This document shows positions 43,307 to 45,349 of a stretch of DNA of 45,349 bases, in pieces (position 1 is the stretch's first letter; every line of letters starts with the position of its first letter). Source of the DNA: Thermoplasmata archaeon (lineage in GTDB: Archaea > Thermoplasmatota > Thermoplasmata > Halarchaeoplasmatales > Halarchaeoplasmataceae); contig JAFDUB010000002.1 in assembly GCA_019594025.1 (NCBI GenBank), positions 1 to 45,349 of the forward strand, read 5' to 3'. A program made the translations under genes and the position numbers. The notes beneath the pieces are model-generated. The model was not told the origin of the DNA, did no database searches, and saw nothing but the letters and a program-made list of their open reading frames with translations.

Positions 43307-44437
43307 TCAATCCGTTAGTAGAAAATCCTCTAGAGAATCTCTAGCCTTGCCTCTACGCTCCTGATGCTTCTTTAAGAATGATTTGATGTTGTCCTTGAGC
43401 ATGCCTTTACACCCGCCGCACAGCAGGTCTCCAGACCTGCATCTTTTAGCTATTGATTCTACCTTTTTGTCGTCCGCTTCAAATAGATAGTACCTGTAAT
43501 TCTGGACCGCGCATATGTCCGGGTTACCGCCCTTTTCTCTCTGCTCCTGTGCCGATATTCGCCCGCCGGTAAAGGCCTCCGATACCTTTCGGTCCACATC
43601 TTCGGGGGAATCGGTGGTGAATATGGTGGTCTTGGGTATGCTGGCCGACATCTTGCCTGTACCGTCCAAAGACGGAGCGAGTTTGTTGTGCAGAAGCGCC
43701 GGTTTGTAGTATCCGATGGTTTCCGCCACATCTCTAGTCACTCTAAAATGAGCATCCTGGTCTATGCCGCAGGGAATGACTACAGGAACCTTTTTTCCTT
43801 CTCTGTCTGACGGCAAAAAGCAGGGGGCGGATTGGATGGAAGTGTAGAAGATACTGCCCACGTTAGTCGAGTTGTCAAAACCGAAGACCGCCTTTACGGT
43901 TGAGAAGTTAACGCGTTTTGCCACCTTTAAAGCTAGTGGGTAGAGGGTGTGTATGTAATCCGTATCTATGAATATGTGCGTTTTTTCGGGATCAAATCCC
44001 AAAGCGATTATGTCCAAAGCGTTTTCCAAAGCATAGGAATGGGTGTCCTCCATCTCTAGGTCGAAATTGAAGAGATACTTCTCGTCGTCCGTCAATTGAA
44101 AGTAAAGATCTACATCGAACCGGTCCTGTATCCACTTGGCGAATATCCACGGCATCAGGTGACCTACGTGAGTGTGACCCGACGGACCTCTCCCTGTGTA
44201 AAGAGCGAACTTGTTTCCTTTCTCATACTCATCAAGGATCCACTTCATATCTCGATGTGAGTAAAATATGTTCCTTCGAAGCATGAAATGGACGTCACCT
44301 GCTATTTTCTCTATACGTTTTTTTAACTTATCATCTACTCGGGATGTACCAAAACGCTCAACGAGATCCTCATAGTCTATATCCCCGCTTACTTCCCAGG
44401 GTGTAACTGTATATCTCTCTTTTTCGGAGCCGGTCAT
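43307..44437 (-). CDS. trpS: Tryptophanyl-tRNA synthetase (archaeal/eukaryotic type)
   Basis: Class Ic synthetase charging tRNA-Trp, 376 residues from ATG 44437. The HIGH motif is in GPSGHTHVGH (84-93) and the KMSKS motif reads KMSAS near 260, as in archaeal enzymes. The N-terminal YTVTPWEVSG is characteristic. A TATA box (44460-44467) is centred 26 nt before ATG 44437, giving a leaderless mRNA. ATG 44452 is only about 11 nt from that TATA box and is rejected. C-terminal Cys pairs (CRSGDLLCGGC) are common in this family. Confidence 0.96.
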   Translation of the reverse strand: MTGSEKERYTVTPWEVSGDIDYEDLVERFGTSRVDDKLKKRIEKIAGDVHFMLRRNIFYSHRDMKWILDEYEKGNKFALYTGRGPSGHTHVGHLMPWIFAKWIQDRFDVDLYFQLTDDEKYLFNFDLEMEDTHSYALENALDIIALGFDPEKTHIFIDTDYIHTLYPLALKVAKRVNFSTVKAVFGFDNSTNVGSIFYTSIQSAPCFLPSDREGKKVPVVIPCGIDQDAHFRVTRDVAETIGYYKPALLHNKLAPSLDGTGKMSASIPKTTIFTTDSPEDVDRKVSEAFTGGRISAQEQREKGGNPDICAVQNYRYYLFEADDKKVESIAKRCRSGDLLCGGCKGMLKDNIKSFLKKHQERRGKARDSLEDFLLTD

Positions 44438-44459
44438 ATTCACAGCAGACATATTACAA

Positions 44460-44467
44460 ATATAAAA
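44460..44467 (-). promoter_or_regulatory. TATA box of trpS that decides its start codon
   Basis: TTTATATT on the minus strand. The 26-nt spacing points to ATG 44437 rather than ATG 44452. Confidence 0.6.
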
Positions 44468-44500
44468 AACCTACCGACTTTCGGCCATCCCCTAGGTATA

Positions 44501-44509
44501 TTATTAAAA
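44501..44509 (+). promoter_or_regulatory. TATA-like element of the DUF457-like gene
   Basis: TTATTAAAA, about 30 nt before ATG 44536, so the mRNA has almost no leader. It shares the divergent region 44438-44535 with trpS. Confidence 0.4.
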
Positions 44510-44535
44510 TAGGATTGTTACTTTGATTGTACGTC

Positions 44536-44925
44536 ATGCGAAAAAATACACACATCATAGGGGCTATACTATTCGGGATCCTAGGATTTCTGTTGATTGA
44601 ATCTATCCGCCGTTCGGCTTTACCATATATCGGTTGGAGTTTGTATCCATTATCGACGAAGGGTTACATATCACTGATGTTGATGATACCCTTTTCTACG
44701 GTCGGAGGAGTATTGCCGGATATAATCGATCCACCTTTCACGAAAAAACACAGACGTTTTGCCCACTCGAAAGCGTTGTTGTTTGTTTTATTAGTCCTCT
44801 GGATCATCAGCCTCACGGCTCTTTTGAATCGGGATCCGTTAGGAATCATAGTATTATATTATTTTGTATTAGGGTATATATCACATCTTGCATTGGATTC
44901 TCTAACTCCTAGTGGATTGTGGTGA
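44536..44925 (+). CDS. DUF457/YdjM-like integral membrane protein (putative metal-dependent hydrolase)
   Basis: 129 residues with about four membrane helices. The family motifs are present: GGVLPDIIDPP (about 59-69) with the following HRRFAHS, and GYISHLALDSLTPSG at the very end. These His/Asp residues are thought to bind metal in this family (YdjM/YbcI). The chain stops right after the last motif, while family members usually continue for some tens of residues. The end may be truncated next to the 23S rRNA gene. TTG 44527 is a weaker start. Substrate unknown. Confidence 0.75.
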   Translation: MRKNTHIIGAILFGILGFLLIESIRRSALPYIGWSLYPLSTKGYISLMLMIPFSTVGGVLPDIIDPPFTKKHRRFAHSKALLFVLLVLWIISLTALLNRDPLGIIVLYYFVLGYISHLALDSLTPSGLW

Positions 44926-44932
44926 AAAAAAA
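44925..44932 (-). terminator. T-run behind the 23S rRNA gene
   Basis: Eight T in a row on the minus strand, about 50 nt after the predicted 23S 3' end. Probable transcription stop of the rRNA gene. Confidence 0.5.
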
Positions 44933-44984
44933 GTTTTCCACACGCAGACCTGTCTGATGACCAGACCGAAATGTAAACAGCAGT

Positions 44985-45349
44985 CCGAACGTTTAGTAAC
45001 CGTGGGCTGAATACGTCGCCGAAGCTTCGTACTTACACCCCGATTCTATCAAACCCGTCTTCTACGGGGGTTCTCAGGTACCTCGTTTCAGGAAAAGTTT
45101 CAGGCTTAGATGCTTTCAGCCTTTATCTTTATACAGCGTGGCTACCCAGCGTATGCCCTACCGGACAACTGGTAAACTAGTGGCTGCGAAACCCTGTTCC
45201 TCTCGTACTAAGGGTTCCTTTCCCTCAGGCACCATTGCACTTCTACTAAAAAGCAACCAACCTGGCTCACGACGGTCTAAACCCAGCTCACGACCCCTTT
45301 TAATGGGCGAACAACCCCACCCTTGCCAGATGCTGCACCGGCAGGATAG
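44985..45349 (-). rRNA. 23S ribosomal RNA, 3' part (runs off the window)
   Basis: The minus strand begins with the conserved CTATCCTGCCGGTGCAG region. It contains the sarcin-ricin loop sequence AGTACGAGAGGAACAGGG near 45190-45207, followed by the 3' helices and a TACTAA-type end near 44995. The exact 3' end is estimated (44980-44990) by distance from the sarcin-ricin loop. No 5S rRNA or tRNA follows it: the next element is a T-run and then the end of the DUF457-like gene on the other strand. Confidence 0.95.

Noticed and set aside
44438..44452. ATG 44452 as TrpRS start
   Set aside because: It lies only about 11 nt from the TATA box, too close for transcription to include it.
44955..45010. 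C/D box sRNA suggested by TGATGA (44955-44960) and CTGA near 45007
   Set aside because: The C box lacks the leading purine, and the stretch overlaps the 23S 3' end, with no paired guide structure visible.

Overview
The window is a stretch of archaeal chromosome. Evidence for Archaea: DNA polymerase D small subunit, aRF1 with NIKS and GGQ motifs, archaeal/eukaryotic-type TrpRS, ribosomal protein L10e, AglB-type oligosaccharyltransferase, tungsten aldehyde:ferredoxin oxidoreductase, TATA boxes about 26 nt upstream of start codons, and GGTGAT-type Shine-Dalgarno sites. The 3' end of a 23S rRNA gene at the right edge is followed by a protein gene with no 5S rRNA. Dispersed rRNA genes, together with the CARDB/zinc-ribbon surface proteins, suggest the Thermoplasmatota (Thermoplasmata). 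This placement is an inference, not proven.

Layout. 1-1660: a 32-bp direct repeat pair, then DP1 on the minus strand. 1818-7700: a giant secreted CARDB protein with a transmembrane anchor and cytoplasmic zinc ribbons. 7741-9090: a decayed IS200/IS605-type element with a broken tnpB, then a possible structured RNA at 9176-9276. 9397-15527 (minus): a type IV pilus-like operon with two ATPases, two GspF/TadC-like platform proteins and one pilin-like protein. 15641-17950 (minus): a coupled four-gene cation transport operon, two MgtE-type membrane proteins and two PhoU+TrkA_C proteins. 17989-18210: a tiny zinc-finger-like protein. 18368-21256: a surface protein with carboxypeptidase-regulatory, PKD and CARDB-like domains. 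21288-24193 (minus): aRF1 and ArgRS, coupled by an ATGA overlap. 24323-27530: a DtxR-like regulator followed by a zinc/manganese ABC importer (ZnuA, ZnuC, ZnuB), with an inverted-repeat operator candidate at the promoter. 27519-27719: the remnant of a membrane-protein C-terminus. 27778-29658: AOR. 29679-32187: a CPA2 antiporter and an MFS transporter. 32292-33225: L10e and a universal stress protein. 33334-42549: a glycan locus (glycosyltransferase, UDP-GlcNAc 2-epimerase, a small anchored protein and a 2154-residue AglB). 42730-44925: a PRC-barrel protein, TrpRS and a DUF457-like membrane protein. 44985-45349: 23S rRNA.

Themes. Much of the window concerns the cell surface: N-glycosylation, anchored multi-domain proteins and a pilus-like machine. 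The rest is cation transport and information processing. First genes of transcription units usually have a TATA box centred 26-28 nt before the start codon, which implies leaderless mRNAs. Operon-internal genes instead use GGTGA(T) or GGAGG sites and ATGA overlaps.

The most unusual items are the paired-motor, paired-platform pilus operon, the split MgtE plus PhoU/TrkA_C operon, the AglB with about 1200 extra residues of beta-domains, and the CARDB protein that links an extracellular repeat stalk to cytoplasmic zinc ribbons.
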